From CAYFZO01 sp965226235 (lineage in GTDB: Bacteria > Pseudomonadota > Gammaproteobacteria > Poriferisulfidales > Oxydemutatoraceae): a DNA stretch of 64,000 nucleotides. The stretch covers positions 930,001 to 994,000 of the forward strand of contig OZ245335.1 in the NCBI GenBank assembly GCA_965226235.1, written 5' to 3'. The notes beneath the pieces are model-generated. The model ran no database searches and was not told the DNA's origin. It worked only from the letters and a program-made list of their open reading frames with translations. Of this stretch, positions 16,787 to 25,823 are shown in pieces. The translations under genes and the position numbers were made by a program. Positions within the stretch are counted from its first letter, which is position 1. The number at the start of each line of letters is the position of its first letter.

Positions 16787-17341
16787 ATGGAGGCGGCCCG
16801 CAGGCTTCATCGCCATACCGGCAAGGCATCGCGCAGGTATCGGGATTTTCTCTACCGTACCCATAAATCCTGGAGCCGTAGCCGACGGGTGGTAGGCAAA
16901 GCGGAGGTGCTGGCCAAGGGGGAAAACCCGCGCTTTGTGATGACCAGCCTGGCACCTCGGCAAGCTGCTGCAAAGCGCCTGTACGAGCAACTGTACTGCG
17001 CCCGCGGAGAGATGGAGAACAGGATCAAGGAGCAGCAGTTGGACCTGTTTGCCGACCGCACCAGTTCCCACACGATGCGCGCAAATCAGTTGCGGCTGTA
17101 CTTCACTTCCTTCGCTTACGTGCTGATGCAAGGCATCCGACGGCTGGGTGCCCGCGGCACCGACCTGGCTCGTGTGCAGTGCTGCACCCTGCGGTTGAAG
17201 CTGTTGAAAGTTGGTGCGCGGGTGCGGATCACGTTACGCCAGGTGTGGGTGTCGTTCTCCGAGTCTTGGCCCTATGCGGGGATCTTTATCCGCGTGCTGG
17301 AAAACCTGCACGCAGAACCTGTCCGGAGCCCGCCCGGGTAG
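16787..17341 (+). pseudogene. IS1380-family transposase, C-terminal fragment
   Basis: 184 codons matching the C-terminal third of IS1380-type DDE transposases: YRDFLYRTHKSWSRSRRVVG, then KAEVLAKGENPRFVMTSL, a LYCARGEMENRIKEQQLDLF segment containing the catalytic Glu, and the TMRANQLRLYFTSFAYVLMQ helix. The N-terminal two thirds with the first catalytic Asp residues is missing, so it is inactive. It marks the right border of the defence island. Confidence 0.85.
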
Positions 17342-17704
17342 TCCGGGCTTCCCCACGCCCTGCAGATCACGATGAGCGGTGCTGCACTGGGGACACCGCA
17401 GGCACACAATCCGGCATTCACCACCAACCGGTTCGCTCTGAGCCTGCGCCAACCCCTCCGGATACCCTCGGACAGGCTATAACAGTCATCCGATACGGGA
17501 TTGGATCCATGGAGAACGCATCAAGACAAAAATCAGTGCTGCTCAACGGGAATCTATGCCGAAATTACAAATCGGTGAATTTTCCGGGCTACAAGGTGGA
17601 CGCCCCATTGAGATGCGCTAGAAGCAAACGATGATTTTCAACCACCGGCGAAATTTGGAAAGTTTTGCGCTACCCCGACCAACATTACACAAGAGGACAA
17701 GGCT
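17342..17704. other. IS1380 tail and unassigned sequence
   Basis: About 360 bp. The first part is presumably the non-coding right end of the IS1380 remnant. The rest holds no frame with a plausible start and known family. The region marks the change from accessory to core genes. Confidence 0.4.
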
Positions 17705-17839
17705 ATGACCCCATCAACCAAAAAGGACAACAAGGCCATGAAAAAATCTACACCAAAGCCCACCAGCGACACAAGCAAAGCACCGCACCGCAAAATTAAA
17801 GGCCAACGGCAAGGCCCCAGACGCAGTACACAAGGTTGA
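17705..17839 (+). CDS. small lysine/proline-rich basic peptide (hypothetical)
   Basis: A 44-codon frame with an AGAGGAC ribosome-site-like sequence 8 bp upstream. It is strongly basic and low in complexity (KKDNKAMKKSTPKPTSDTSK, then many Arg and Lys), resembling a histone-H1-like tail. No hydrophobic core or known family. It may be a real small nucleic-acid-binding peptide or a chance frame; its stop lies about 100 bp before the desaturase start. Confidence 0.35.
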   Translation: MTPSTKKDNKAMKKSTPKPTSDTSKAPHRKIKGQRQGPRRSTQG

Positions 17840-17943
17840 CTACCAAGCCCGATACAGGCTATGCTGGCGCGCAATGGACGGGTTGCGAATTCGGCGATAC
17901 TCTCGGATCAAAAACCTCCCCCAGCGACATCAAACACCATAGC

Positions 17944-19155
17944 ATGTTGAGCGACATAGTAACCGGCAGCGGCCTGCTGAACCTGTCATGGTGGGGATAC
18001 ATCGTTGTCGCGTTGGTTACAACCCATATCACCATCGCCTGCGTGACGCTGTTCTTACACCGCTCACAGGCGCATCGCTCGGTCGAGTTTCACCCCGCCA
18101 TAACTCACTTCATGCGTTTCTGGCTATGGGTCACCACCGGGATGATCACCCGCGAATGGGTTGCGGTGCATCGCAAGCATCACGCTACCACGGATACTGA
18201 AGAAGATCCGCATAGCCCGGTCACGCACGGCATTCTCAAGGTCCTGCTGCAAGGTACCGAGTTGTATCAAGAAGCCTCCACCAACGAGACTACCAGGAAA
18301 ATCTACGGTCGTGGAACCCCCAACGACTGGGTAGAAAAAAACATTTACACCCACCACCCGCTGATGGGCATCCTGCTGTTGCTCGGTGCGGACTATCTCT
18401 TGTTCGGCTTCTGGGGTATTTCCATCTGGGCGGTACAGATGATGTGGATACCGTTTTTTGCCGCAGGTGTAATCAACGGCGGGGGACATTTCTTCGGCTA
18501 CCGTAACTATGAAACCCCCGACCAGTCCACCAATGTCGGCAACATCGGCCTTTTGATCGGAGGCGAGGAGTTACACAACAACCACCACGCTTTCCCGACC
18601 TCGGCAAAAATGTCGGTGAAAAGCTGGGAGTTCGACATTGGCTGGCTGTATATCAAAGCACTGGAGTTCCTCAAACTGGCTCAGGTCAAACAGGTTACGC
18701 CGCCGCAAAAAGCCAGTTCCAATATTCCCCAACTCGACGTAAGCACCGTGCAGGCGCTCGTGCATGGACGTCTGCATGTGATGACCGAATACGTGCGCAC
18801 GGTCATGCTTCCTGTTTTCAGGCACGAGTTGAATAAAACGAGGAGCCTGGCTTATCAACGTCTCCTGAAAAGGATCAAGAAGCCTTTCCTGCACCACGAA
18901 AAAATCATCGTCACTCATGCTCATGAACACCGGGACCTGAAGGATGTGCTGGAAAACAGCATCGCGTTAAAAACCGTTTATGAGGCCAGACATCATCTGC
19001 AATTCCTGTGGCAGGATTTGCGCCATGATCACGAGAAGTTCAGAAAAGAATTGCTCCGCTGGTGTGCACAGGCCGAAGAAAGCGGCCTGAATCTGCTGGC
19101 GGATTTTGCCCGAAGAGTGAAGGCCCGCACTGAAACCACGCAGGCGCCAGCCTGA
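17944..19155 (+). CDS. acyl-CoA/fatty-acid desaturase (delta-9 type)
   Basis: Integral membrane di-iron desaturase, 403 aa from the ATG at 17944, which introduces a double bond into saturated acyl chains. The three histidine boxes that hold the iron pair are present: HRSQAH (about residue 40), HRKHH (about 77) and HNNHH (about 214). Hydrophobic segments surround them (WWGYIVVALVTTHITIACV; FMRFWLWVTTGMI; LMGILLLLGADYLLFGFWGI). The C-terminal 150 residues are a soluble helical, charged extension, longer than in short bacterial enzymes. An earlier in-frame start at 17836 would overlap the small basic frame and adds a hydrophilic leader, so the later ATG is preferred. The gene stands alone. Confidence 0.85.
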   Translation: MLSDIVTGSGLLNLSWWGYIVVALVTTHITIACVTLFLHRSQAHRSVEFHPAITHFMRFWLWVTTGMITREWVAVHRKHHATTDTEEDPHSPVTHGILKVLLQGTELYQEASTNETTRKIYGRGTPNDWVEKNIYTHHPLMGILLLLGADYLLFGFWGISIWAVQMMWIPFFAAGVINGGGHFFGYRNYETPDQSTNVGNIGLLIGGEELHNNHHAFPTSAKMSVKSWEFDIGWLYIKALEFLKLAQVKQVTPPQKASSNIPQLDVSTVQALVHGRLHVMTEYVRTVMLPVFRHELNKTRSLAYQRLLKRIKKPFLHHEKIIVTHAHEHRDLKDVLENSIALKTVYEARHHLQFLWQDLRHDHEKFRKELLRWCAQAEESGLNLLADFARRVKARTETTQAPA

Positions 19156-19325
19156 TATTCACCCGCACCTCGCGGCCTATGCCTTGGCTTGCGACATTGC
19201 CTGACATAAGGATCCGGTAAGCAAGACCTGCCTGCCTTGCAATTGATACGGAAATAAACGGCTGCGGTCGAAAAAGCCCGGCGAGAAAGCCTGGGCGAGA
19301 AAGCCTGGGCGGCAGGCTCACTTGA

Positions 19326-19487
19326 TTACTTGATCTTGCTTTCCTTGTAGATCGTATGTTTGCGAATCACCGGATCGAACTTCCTGATCTCGATTTTCTC
19401 GGTCATTTTCCGCTTGTTTTTCGTCGTTGTATAAAAGTGTCCTGTCCCGGCGCTCGAAACAAGCTTTATTTTTTCACGTACCGCCAT
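19326..19487 (-). CDS. rpmG: 50S ribosomal protein L33
   Basis: 53-aa L33. The frame reads MAVREKIKLVSSAGTGHFYT, then TTKNKRKMTEKIEIRKFDPV and ends in IYKESKIK, matching the gammaproteobacterial protein end to end. It belongs to the large subunit near the E site. It follows rpmB by 28 bp in the standard rpmB-rpmG order, with a GGAGGCGG ribosome site before the ATG. The zinc-binding cysteines of the C+ form are absent, so this is the zinc-independent type. Confidence 0.95.
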   Translation of the reverse strand: MAVREKIKLVSSAGTGHFYTTTKNKRKMTEKIEIRKFDPVIRKHTIYKESKIK

Positions 19488-19515
19488 CACCGCCTCCTAA
19501 AGTACCGGGGAAATA

Positions 19516-19749
19516 TCACATGAAGCCGCGCTTGCGCGCTTCGGCAACAGCGACCTTGATCCCTTTCTTGTTAATGATTCGCATCCCTTTCCTGGATACC
19601 CGTAACTTCAACCAGCGGTTCTCCTCGTCCACCCAGAATTTCAACCTATGAAGATTTGGCAAAAAGCGGCGGCGGGTCTTATTATGTGCATGAGAAACAT
19701 TATTCCCGCTCATGGGTCTTTTACCCGTTATCTGGCATATTCTTGACAT
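19516..19749 (-). CDS. rpmB: 50S ribosomal protein L28
   Basis: 77-aa L28 with the family signature MSRICQITGKRPMSGNNVSH at the N-terminus, RRRFLPNLHRLKFW in the middle and a KGIKVAVAEARKRGF tail. Length is standard. It is the first gene of the rpmB-rpmG pair and is divergent from folB, with a 63-bp shared upstream region. Confidence 0.96.
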   Translation of the reverse strand: MSRICQITGKRPMSGNNVSHAHNKTRRRFLPNLHRLKFWVDEENRWLKLRVSRKGMRIINKKGIKVAVAEARKRGFM

Positions 19750-19812
19750 GGCTATAGGCTACGCTTCCTCTAAGGGGGCGAAAATAACAGAAAACAACCG
19801 CTACATCAAGCC

Positions 19813-20163
19813 ATGGATACAATCTTTCTGAAAGAACTGGAGGTCAAAACTACTGTCGGTATCTTCGAATGGGAGAAACGTATCAAGCAAACCGTGTTGA
19901 TCGACATAGAAATATCCACGGATCTGAGCGCCGCCGCCGTAAGCGATGATCTGAAAGATACGATCGACTACAAAAAAATAGCCAAACGTATCAAAAGCTT
20001 TGTAGAAAGTCACAGGTTTAACCTGCTTGAGGCACTGGCGCAAAAAATTGCCGATGTGCTGATCGACGAATTCGACATTCGGCAAACCACGGTCACCGTA
20101 AACAAACCTCGGGCGATCCGAGGATCAAAAGCCGTGGGTGTCCGCATCCACAGAAAAGGATAG
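19813..20163 (+). CDS. folB: dihydroneopterin aldolase
   Basis: 116-aa FolB, which cleaves 7,8-dihydroneopterin to 6-hydroxymethyl-dihydropterin in folate synthesis. Recognised from MDTIFLKELEVKTTVGIFEW at the start (the Glu in the GIFEWE segment binds the pterin), the DTIDYKKIAKRI segment, HRFNLLEALAQKIADVLI, and the KPRAIRGSKAVGVRIHR end. Length is usual. It lies 11 bp upstream of folK; the next enzyme in the pathway is therefore encoded in the same operon. Confidence 0.92.
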   Translation: MDTIFLKELEVKTTVGIFEWEKRIKQTVLIDIEISTDLSAAAVSDDLKDTIDYKKIAKRIKSFVESHRFNLLEALAQKIADVLIDEFDIRQTTVTVNKPRAIRGSKAVGVRIHRKG

Positions 20164-20174
20164 CCGCCCGCGCG

Positions 20175-20684
20175 ATGGGGGGAGGGAAATCCAAGCGGGT
20201 GTACGTCAGCATCGGTAGCAACATCGACAAAAGCCACAACGTAATCTCCTGCGTAAAGACGATGCGAAAGGTTTTCGGTGAACTGCAGCTCTCCCCCGTA
20301 TATGAATCAAGCGCGGTCGGCTTTGATGGCGGTAGTTTTTATAACATGGTCGTTACATTCGAAACGTGCCAATCCCCATTCTTCATTGCCGACAGACTAA
20401 GAGACATCGAATATCGCCATCACCGCAGGCGCAATAAGAACCAACTCGAATCAAGGACCCTGGACCTCGACCAGATACTGCACGGCGACCTCGTAATCAA
20501 AGAGAACGGTGTCCAGTTACCGCACGATGACATCGTGCGGTACTCGTTCGTTTTACGCCCGCTTGCCGACATAGCAAGCCACCACCAACATCCGGTGCTA
20601 AACGCAACCTACAGCGAATTGTGGTCGGATTTTGATCAACACAAGACCCCCCTCAAGGAAGTGTCTCTCAACTTCGATTCGTAA
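20175..20684 (+). CDS. folK: HPPK, 6-hydroxymethyl-dihydropterin pyrophosphokinase
   Basis: 169-aa FolK, which transfers pyrophosphate from ATP to 6-hydroxymethyl-dihydropterin. Family motifs are VYVSIGSNIDKSHNV at the start, the SPVYESSAVGF loop, FYNMVVTFET, and the RTLDLDQILHGDLVI stretch whose two Asp residues bind Mg. LPHDDIVRYSFVLRPLADIA completes the family pattern. It is cotranscribed with folB. The end faces the convergent SDR gene. Confidence 0.93.
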   Translation: MGGGKSKRVYVSIGSNIDKSHNVISCVKTMRKVFGELQLSPVYESSAVGFDGGSFYNMVVTFETCQSPFFIADRLRDIEYRHHRRRNKNQLESRTLDLDQILHGDLVIKENGVQLPHDDIVRYSFVLRPLADIASHHQHPVLNATYSELWSDFDQHKTPLKEVSLNFDS

Positions 20685-20708
20685 GATCGAGACCACCGTT
20701 CGGTCTTC

Positions 20709-21464
20709 TCAGTTGGACAAGGTTCTCCCGCCGTCGATCACGATAATCTGTCCGGTAATGTAATCTGCGTCGCGCACCAGAAACAGAACCGCCGCTGCCG
20801 CATCCTGCGCGCAACCCTCGCGCTTGAGTGCGGTTCGGGCGACAATTCCCTCGCGTCTGCGCTGCCCGTCTCCGGCTTCCGGCCACAGCAAGGCGCCAGG
20901 CGCTATGGCGTTGCACCGCACTTCCGGAGCGAGCTCTCGCGCCAGTGATTTTGTCAACATATGAACCCCGGCTTTCGCAATCGAATACAGCATGTGTCCT
21001 TTCAGCGGGCGATCGGCGTGTATGTCGCCAACGTTGACTATGCAGCCTCGCCGCCGCCGTAATTCACCGGCAACACACTTGCTGAGAAATACAGCGGCCT
21101 TTAGATTGACACCGATGAGCTCCTCCCATCGCGCTTCATCCAGATCTTCAATCGACAATGGGTAAAACGCCGACGCGTTGTTTACCAGCACATCGAGCCT
21201 TCCCCACTGCGCCACCGCTTGCTCGGCAAGTGCCTCGACTGCAGAGATTTGCATCAAATCCGCCTGGAATACCTGGGCGGAACCACGACGGGCCCGATTG
21301 AACGAGGCGACGAGTTGCTCGGCTTCGTCCGTGGAACTGCGGCAATGCAGCGCTATGTTCATACCGGCGCCATGCAGGGTCTGCGCGATGGCTTTGCCAA
21401 TGCGCCGCGCCGCGCCCGTTACCAGGGCAACCTTCCCTTCCAGGTCAAGCAAAGTCTCCTCCAT
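20709..21464 (-). CDS. short-chain reductase, probable pteridine reductase
   Basis: 251-aa SDR enzyme. It has the NADP-binding TGAARRIGKAIAQTLH at residues 16-31 (the Arg after TGAAR favours NADPH), NNASAFYPLS near 90, and the catalytic YSIAK with Tyr and Lys near 155. The TGAARRIG and NNASxFYP combination is typical of pteridine reductases (PTR1/FolM-like), which reduce dihydropterins or dihydrofolate. The position beside folB-folK supports a pterin substrate. The closing DYITGQIIVIDGGRTL is standard for the family. Other SDR activities cannot be excluded. Confidence 0.75.
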   Translation of the reverse strand: MEETLLDLEGKVALVTGAARRIGKAIAQTLHGAGMNIALHCRSSTDEAEQLVASFNRARRGSAQVFQADLMQISAVEALAEQAVAQWGRLDVLVNNASAFYPLSIEDLDEARWEELIGVNLKAAVFLSKCVAGELRRRRGCIVNVGDIHADRPLKGHMLYSIAKAGVHMLTKSLARELAPEVRCNAIAPGALLWPEAGDGQRRREGIVARTALKREGCAQDAAAAVLFLVRDADYITGQIIVIDGGRTLSN

Positions 21465-21666
21465 GGCATCCGATGGCCCAATTCATATTATAATCTCCGG
21501 CACTTTCGGCACGGAATTACGTACCGGAAATCGAAACGGCAAGCTTGAGCGAAATCAACAAGAAACCCATTCCATACGACCGGGCTTATCTGCAAAGCCG
21601 CAAACCGGCCGAAGAGTTTCCGGGGTCGATCGCAACCCGCCCCCTTGATCTTTCGCGGTACCCCCC

Positions 21667-22449
21667 GTGGATTTTTTCCAGGCAACCACACTAGCTCTGG
21701 TACAGGGGCTGACGGAGTTTCTTCCCGTATCCAGCTCTGCCCATTTGATCCTGATGCCAACTCTGATGGAGTGGAGCGACCAGGGTCTCGCGTTCGACGT
21801 AGCAACTCATCTTGGCACCCTGTGCGCGGTGGTATTCCATTGGCGACAACACATCGTTCGCGCATGCCGCCTGGACCCGCTCGCGATCCGATGGGTTTTC
21901 TATGTTGTGGCTGCAAGTATTCCGGTTCTGGTCGCGGGATACCTTGCGGTAGATATCGTCGAACGACACCTGCGTTCGCCCTTGGTGATTGCAACGACTT
22001 CGATCGCCTTCGGGCTATTGCTATGGGCAGCGCTCTGGTACGAATCGAGGCTTCCGGCGGCATCGAGTAGCAGGCTCGATCTGAAATCGGCGCTGCTCAT
22101 AGGAGCGTCGCAAATCCTCGCGTTGGTCCCCGGTACGTCCCGAGCCGGCATCACCATCACGGCGGGGTTGTTCCTTGGGCTGCAATTGCGAACGGCGGTA
22201 CAACTGTCGTTCGGGCTGGCTATCCCGGTGATCCTGACCGCGTCCTTGTACCAGGGAGTAAAACTGACCACCATGGCTGGCCCCTCCCTTGCCTCCTGGC
22301 CAATGCTGGCGCTAGGCTTCTGTGTCTCTGCCGTGGTCGCGTTTGCTACCATTCGGCTGATCCTCGCACTGTTGTCGAGCATCGGCCTGTTGCCGTTCAT
22401 CATCTACCGTCTGGTCCTAGGGGTCGTCCTGTTGGTCGTATTCCTCTGA
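21667..22449 (+). CDS. uppP: undecaprenyl-diphosphate phosphatase
   Basis: 260-aa polytopic membrane protein UppP (BacA), which recycles undecaprenyl diphosphate for cell-wall synthesis and whose overproduction gives bacitracin resistance. Diagnostic motifs are ALVQGLTEFLPVSSSAHLIL at residues 9-28 with the catalytic Glu, and LVPGTSRAGITITAGL near 155 with the catalytic Arg. Seven to eight hydrophobic segments follow. The start is GTG at 21667. The 3' end overlaps the convergent cca gene by 33 bp. Confidence 0.93.
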   Translation: MDFFQATTLALVQGLTEFLPVSSSAHLILMPTLMEWSDQGLAFDVATHLGTLCAVVFHWRQHIVRACRLDPLAIRWVFYVVAASIPVLVAGYLAVDIVERHLRSPLVIATTSIAFGLLLWAALWYESRLPAASSSRLDLKSALLIGASQILALVPGTSRAGITITAGLFLGLQLRTAVQLSFGLAIPVILTASLYQGVKLTTMAGPSLASWPMLALGFCVSAVVAFATIRLILALLSSIGLLPFIIYRLVLGVVLLVVFL

Positions 22450-23574
22450 CAATACCTGCAGACGAACCTTGCGCACGGCGTCACCGATATTCCCCTCGCA
22501 CGCATCGACCGTCGGCTTGAGTTCAAAAGCATCGACAGCCTTAAAAGCCCGGCGAATCCTTTCCAGGGAGCGTTCGCGCTCGGCAATCGGGAAATTGCAA
22601 AACCTCCACGCGTCGAGGATGATCATTAACTGGCGAGGATCCCTGAACGCTCCGGTGCGCTCGAAAATGTCAAGAAGCACCTGTGCACCAAGGCCCCGGG
22701 CGCTATTCAACCGGGTCCAGCAAAAACAGGCAGCCGCTCCCAGCTTCGAGTAAAACGACGGCATTCGCATGGATTGAAGTGCCGGGTCGCAAGAGACACC
22801 TTGCGCCGCCATTTCCATGACCAGGGCAACCAGCACCGTGCCGAGCCTTTGCTCTGGTTGCGACGCAACCGCACAACGGTCGATCGATTCGGCCACGGTA
22901 GCCATGGCGTCCGGCGATTGCAATATGCCCGCCGCCTGAGGGAACCGCTTGCTCATGGCATAAGCCAGAACACCGGCATCTTTTAACGTGATGAGAAAAC
23001 GCGAGGGGGAAAGCTCGGAAAACGCAGTCTCGCATTCTTTCCAGACACGCTCGGCTACCAGGTTCTCGATTTCACCGCTATCCACCATACAACGCATCAA
23101 CGCCATGGTTTCCGGCGCGATCCGAAACCCCAGCGAATGAAACCTCGCCGCAAACCGCGCGACCCGCAAGACCCGCACCGGGTCTTCCACGAACGCGGGA
23201 GAAACATGCCTCAGTACCCTGTTCTCAAGATCGGACTTCCCTCCCCACGGGTCGATCAGCTTGCCGTCGGCGTCGCGTGCAATGGCATTGATGGTGAGGT
23301 CCCTTCGCTGCAAATCCTCTTCGAGGGTCACTTCGGAGCCAACATAAAATTCAAAGCCGTGGTAACCGGTGCCGGTCTTGCGCTCGGTGCGGGCGAGCGC
23401 ATACTCTTCCTTGGTATCAGGATGTAAAAACACCGGGAAATGACGACCGACCGGCTTGAACCCAAGTTTGTGCATCTCCTCTGGCGTCGTCCCCAGCACG
23501 ACCCAGTCTCGTTCGCGTACGGGCAAACCAAGCAGCTCGTCCCGTACAGCCCCACCTACCAGATAAAACTGCAT
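22417..23574 (-). CDS. cca: CCA-adding tRNA nucleotidyltransferase, no HD domain
   Basis: 385-aa class II CCA-adding enzyme. The nucleotidyltransferase site is MQFYLVGGAVRDELLGLP with the GGxxR loop, followed by VRERDWVVLG (metal ligands in the D-W-V position) and the RRDLTINAIA motif. FVEDPVRVLRVARFAARF completes the neck signature. The C-terminal third lacks the His-Asp metal motifs of the HD phosphohydrolase domain found in E. coli Cca, so this is a shorter, transferase-only form. The start was set at MQFYLVGG because the frame upstream has no family similarity. It overlaps uppP tail to tail. Confidence 0.9.
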   Translation of the reverse strand: MQFYLVGGAVRDELLGLPVRERDWVVLGTTPEEMHKLGFKPVGRHFPVFLHPDTKEEYALARTERKTGTGYHGFEFYVGSEVTLEEDLQRRDLTINAIARDADGKLIDPWGGKSDLENRVLRHVSPAFVEDPVRVLRVARFAARFHSLGFRIAPETMALMRCMVDSGEIENLVAERVWKECETAFSELSPSRFLITLKDAGVLAYAMSKRFPQAAGILQSPDAMATVAESIDRCAVASQPEQRLGTVLVALVMEMAAQGVSCDPALQSMRMPSFYSKLGAAACFCWTRLNSARGLGAQVLLDIFERTGAFRDPRQLMIILDAWRFCNFPIAERERSLERIRRAFKAVDAFELKPTVDACEGNIGDAVRKVRLQVLSEEYDQQDDP

Positions 23575-23693
23575 CTCGATTACGCAACGCCAAACTTGCA
23601 CGGCGACAACGGTGCCTCGCCCAAGTATGCAGCGTGTAAAAACCGGCACGTGGCCATGGGTTCCTTCAAAGCGGCTAATATGAAACTATAATT

Positions 23694-24590
23694 ATGCCCC
23701 GTATGCCGCCCAGAAAACTGCTTCCCGCGTTCCGCCCCACACCGATCACATGGTGTTGGGCCTTGCTCCTGGTCGTGCTTTGCGCCGAACTTTCCGCCAG
23801 CACCGACAAAAATCCGTTCGATGACCCAGGATTCAAGCGCGCGGTTGTGGCTTACAGTGAAAACCGACTCGAAGAAGCGGAAGCCTTATTCCAGGAGCTG
23901 ACACAGAAATTTCCGGAAAACGCCGCCATTCTGAACAACCTCGCGGTCATTGCAATCAGACGCAACAGCACCGCGCGTGCGATCACCCTGCTCAAAAGCA
24001 CTCTCGCCACCGATTCTGTACTCAATACCGCCTATAACAATTTGTCGGCCGTCTATGCCTACCTGGCCTCTGTATCATACCGTGAGGCGCTATCGCTTGA
24101 ATCCCTGGATCCGAAGCCACTGCAACTGAAATTGATCGACAAAGCAATGCCCGATGCGCCACCCCCGGTAGCCGACGCAGCAGCCCTCGCCCTGGAAACC
24201 CCGGAAGTTGACGTGCCGCTGGTACGCGACCCTGAGACACCTGCTACCGAAAACGCGGATCAAAGCATCATGACCGCGGTAACGCGCTGGGCACAAGCCT
24301 GGTCGCGCCAGGACCTCGACGCCTATTTCTTAAGTTACATCGACGGCTACGCGCCACCCGGCAACTCGCACCAGGGTTGGAAAGCGCAACGAACCGAACG
24401 CATCCTGAACCCCAGGTTCATCGACGTGACAGTCTCCGATATTCGCACCAGCACCGGTCAGGAAATGCAGGCGCAGGTTATTTTCAAGCAACAGTACCGC
24501 TCCAATATCCTGTCGAGTTTGGTCACCAAGCAGTTGAGCATGAGAAACATAAATGATAAGTGGAAGATTACAGGAGAGAAAATTCTTTAA
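23694..24590 (+). CDS. exported TPR protein with C-terminal NTF2-like (Cds6) domain
   Basis: 298-aa protein. Residues 17-36 are a hydrophobic N-terminal signal or anchor (ITWCWALLLVVLCAELSAS). Residues about 45-125 form TPR repeats (AYSENRLEEAEALFQELTQK; LNNLAVIAIRRNSTARAITL). Residues about 190-298 form an NTF2-like domain: AVTRWAQAWSRQDLDAYFLS and the closing YRSNILSSLVTKQLSMRNINDKWKI. The same domain ends the next gene, a L,D-transpeptidase, whose start overlaps by 38 bp. Likely a periplasmic partner in cell-wall cross-linking. Confidence 0.75.
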   Translation: MPRMPPRKLLPAFRPTPITWCWALLLVVLCAELSASTDKNPFDDPGFKRAVVAYSENRLEEAEALFQELTQKFPENAAILNNLAVIAIRRNSTARAITLLKSTLATDSVLNTAYNNLSAVYAYLASVSYREALSLESLDPKPLQLKLIDKAMPDAPPPVADAAALALETPEVDVPLVRDPETPATENADQSIMTAVTRWAQAWSRQDLDAYFLSYIDGYAPPGNSHQGWKAQRTERILNPRFIDVTVSDIRTSTGQEMQAQVIFKQQYRSNILSSLVTKQLSMRNINDKWKITGEKIL

Positions 24591-25794
24591 GCCGCTCGTC
24601 ATTGCGTCGGTGCTGGCAAGCACCCTTGCGGGTCCGGCATTGGCCGAAGGAGAACGCGCTGCTCCCCAAGCCGGCGATCCGGAACTGAAAACCGAAGAGT
24701 TGATACTTCAAAGTATCGATGCCCTCATCGGCAATGACCCACAGCTATCCCTGAAGCACACGCAGGACCTGCTCGAAAGGCGCGCCAACTTCCGACTTGG
24801 AGAATTGATCCGTGCCGAGCTGCTCGCGGCCCAGGCACACCAAGACACCCTGATGACCCGCGAGGGTGCGTCAGCAAAAACACGGATCCGGGGCATGGTC
24901 GAGGAAGCACGCGCACGCCTTCACTATGACCCACCCCCGACAGATCAATTGCCTGGTGCCATCACGCAACTGTCCGAACTGCATGAGTTCGCATTCGTTA
25001 TCGATGCTTCCCGCTCGCGCCTCTACGTGTTTGCCAACGACAAAGGCGTACCTCGAATGGTGCGCGATCACTATATCTCGATTGGCAATGGCGGTATCGG
25101 AAAAACCCAGGAAGGCGACGAAAGAACACCGCTGGGCGTGTACCACCTGGTATCGTATCTTGATGGTGGCCGGTTACCGGAACTCTACGGTGCGGGCGCA
25201 TACCCTATCAATTACCCGAACCATTGGGACCGGTTGCGCGGCCGCCACGGCTATGGTATCTGGCTACACGGCACACCGGCAACAGTATATAGCCGCCCCC
25301 CGCAAGATAGCCGGGGTTGCATAGTCATCAGCAACCCGCTCTTCGGCAGGCTGGCCTCCTACGTGGATCCTGGGCGCACACCGATCGTCATCGCAAAAAA
25401 AATACAGTGGATGAACGCCGAAAGCTGGGAGGAGAAACGCGATCGCCTGCTGCTGGCAATCAACCAGTGGCAACAGGACTGGCAAAGCCGGGATATCGAA
25501 AAATATCTGTCCTATTATTCGCGAAATTACACGACACTGGAAACAGGCTACGCGGAAATGGTAGCGAACAGCCGCGCCAATTCAAAAAAGAAAACTTTCG
25601 TCCGCGTCGAAATAAAAGATATCGACTTGTTCGACTACCCGGGAGAACCCGCTACGGTACTCGCCGTATTCGATCAGGACTACCGTAGCAACAACTACAA
25701 CGTCAGGTATCGAAAACAGCAACTCTGGCGGTATGAAGGCAGCCGCTGGAAAATCATTTTCGAGGGGCGCGCCGAAACCAGATCATCCACGTGA
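24553..25794 (+). CDS. L,D-transpeptidase (YkuD) with Cds6 domain
   Basis: 413-aa exported L,D-transpeptidase that cross-links peptidoglycan or attaches lipoproteins. The N-terminus has a signal peptide (PLVIASVLASTLAGPALAEG). The YkuD catalytic region near residues 150-280 includes FAFVIDASRSRLYVF, a G-GG-GK-T loop, and the active site IWLHGTP followed by DSRGCIVIS with the catalytic Cys; His and Gly residues are in place. The C-terminal 110 residues (INQWQQDWQSRDIEKYLSYY to YEGSRWKIIFEG) are an NTF2-like Cds6 domain. It is coupled to the TPR gene upstream. Confidence 0.88.
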   Translation: MISGRLQERKFFKPLVIASVLASTLAGPALAEGERAAPQAGDPELKTEELILQSIDALIGNDPQLSLKHTQDLLERRANFRLGELIRAELLAAQAHQDTLMTREGASAKTRIRGMVEEARARLHYDPPPTDQLPGAITQLSELHEFAFVIDASRSRLYVFANDKGVPRMVRDHYISIGNGGIGKTQEGDERTPLGVYHLVSYLDGGRLPELYGAGAYPINYPNHWDRLRGRHGYGIWLHGTPATVYSRPPQDSRGCIVISNPLFGRLASYVDPGRTPIVIAKKIQWMNAESWEEKRDRLLLAINQWQQDWQSRDIEKYLSYYSRNYTTLETGYAEMVANSRANSKKKTFVRVEIKDIDLFDYPGEPATVLAVFDQDYRSNNYNVRYRKQQLWRYEGSRWKIIFEGRAETRSST

Positions 25795-25823
25795 AGCACC
25801 ACGCCAGTACCCGGCACGCAGAA

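Noticed and set aside
17510..17634. short frame MENASRQKSVLLNGN before the small basic peptide
   Set aside because: No ribosome site, no family; overlaps the likely non-coding IS1380 tail.
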